14,118 nucleotides of DNA from assembly GCA_051155755.1 (NCBI GenBank), contig DAXETY010000008.1:1-14118 (forward strand), given 5' to 3'. Source of the DNA: DAXETY01 sp051155755. GTDB taxonomy: Bacteria; Desulfobacterota; Desulfobacteria; Desulfobacterales; SG8-13. Every line of letters starts with the position of its first letter. Position 1 is the first letter of the stretch. This document shows, piece after piece, positions 13,836-14,118 of the stretch. A program made the position numbers and the translations under genes. A model generated the notes under the pieces. That model ran no database searches, was not told the origin of the DNA, and was given only the letters and a program-made list of their open reading frames with translations.

Positions 13836-14118
13836 ATGCCAGATAGTAACCAATACGACCTGATCGTGGTGGGGGCCGGCCACGCCGGCTGCGAAGCCGC
13901 CCTGGCGGCGGCCCGCATGGGCTGCCGCGTGCTGCTGACCGCCATCGACCTGGATAAGGTTGCTGCAATGCCCTGCAGTCCGTCCATCGGCGGGATGGCC
14001 AAAGGCCAGCTGGTAAAGGAAATCGACGCCCTGGGCGGCGAAATGGCCAGAGCCACCGATCAATCGGCCATTCAATACAAAACCCTGAACACCAAAAAGG
14101 GGCCGGCGGTCCATTCTT
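13836..14118 (+). CDS. mnmG: tRNA uridine-5-carboxymethylaminomethyl modification enzyme MnmG (5' part)
   Basis: N-terminal 94 residues of MnmG (GidA), cut by the window edge; the full protein is normally about 620-630 aa. With MnmE it uses FAD and methylene-tetrahydrofolate to install the carboxymethylaminomethyl group on the wobble uridine of certain tRNAs. Visible are the dinucleotide-binding motif VVGAGHAGCEAALAAARMG (11-29, GAGHAG at 13-18) and the family signature PCSPSIGGMAKGQLVKEIDA (46-65), in which Cys47 matches the conserved catalytic cysteine position known from E. coli. The ATG at 13836 is preceded by AAGGAA (13821-13826) at 9 nt. The upstream region is repeat-rich and divergent from the radical SAM gene. 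Confidence 0.96.
   Translation, partial: MPDSNQYDLIVVGAGHAGCEAALAAARMGCRVLLTAIDLDKVAAMPCSPSIGGMAKGQLVKEIDALGGEMARATDQSAIQYKTLNTKKGPAVHS

Overview
The window is GC-rich, densely coding bacterial DNA, almost certainly chromosomal. The style of the proteins (a CHASE2 serine/threonine kinase, a receiver-linked PEP/pyruvate-binding protein, several uncharacterised conserved-looking proteins next to housekeeping genes) suggests a Desulfobacterota member, perhaps of the Desulfobacterales. That placement is an inference from protein style, not from a marker gene. I see no rRNA, tRNA, CRISPR array, transposase, integrase or phage gene.

Layout, left to right. (1) 1-93: the tail of an intergenic region with heptamer repeats. 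(2) 94-432 (-): a small uncharacterised protein, divergent from 700-3252 (+), a membrane CHASE2 Ser/Thr kinase. The gap between them holds a hairpin with a T-run directly followed by a near-consensus sigma70 promoter (TTGACG, 17 bp, TATAAT). (3) 3575-7435 (+): a probable three-gene operon of unknown function. It encodes a 656-aa helical-repeat protein, a lipoprotein, and a protein with Cys/His motifs of the NlpC/P60-CHAP (papain-like) superfamily. It is preceded by a promoter, a long leader containing a 33-bp dyad, and an AT-rich element that recurs in inverted orientation after the first gene. (4) 7483-10509 (-): a 1008-aa protein with one degenerate and one intact receiver domain and a PEP-synthase-type ATP-binding domain, but no phosphohistidine or PEP-binding barrel domain. 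(5) 10806-12512 (+): glutamine-dependent NAD+ synthetase (nadE), convergent with 12520-13452 (-), a YhcC/TIGR01212-type radical SAM protein. (6) 13453-13835: a non-coding stretch with several unrelated 7-9 bp tandem repeats. (7) 13836-end (+): the N-terminal 94 residues of mnmG, cut by the window edge.

How the genes work together: nadE and mnmG are housekeeping genes (NAD synthesis, tRNA wobble-uridine modification). The kinase and the receiver/PEP-binding protein are signalling proteins with no obvious partner here. The 3575-7435 genes are the best candidate for an undescribed system, because spacing, strand and ribosome-binding sites tie a helical scaffold-like protein, a lipid-anchored protein and a putative papain-fold hydrolase together. 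I cannot assign their function from sequence. The other notable signals are non-coding: heptamer repeats shared by both ends of the window, a repeat-derived start codon on the radical SAM gene, and the inverted AT-rich pair around the first operon gene.
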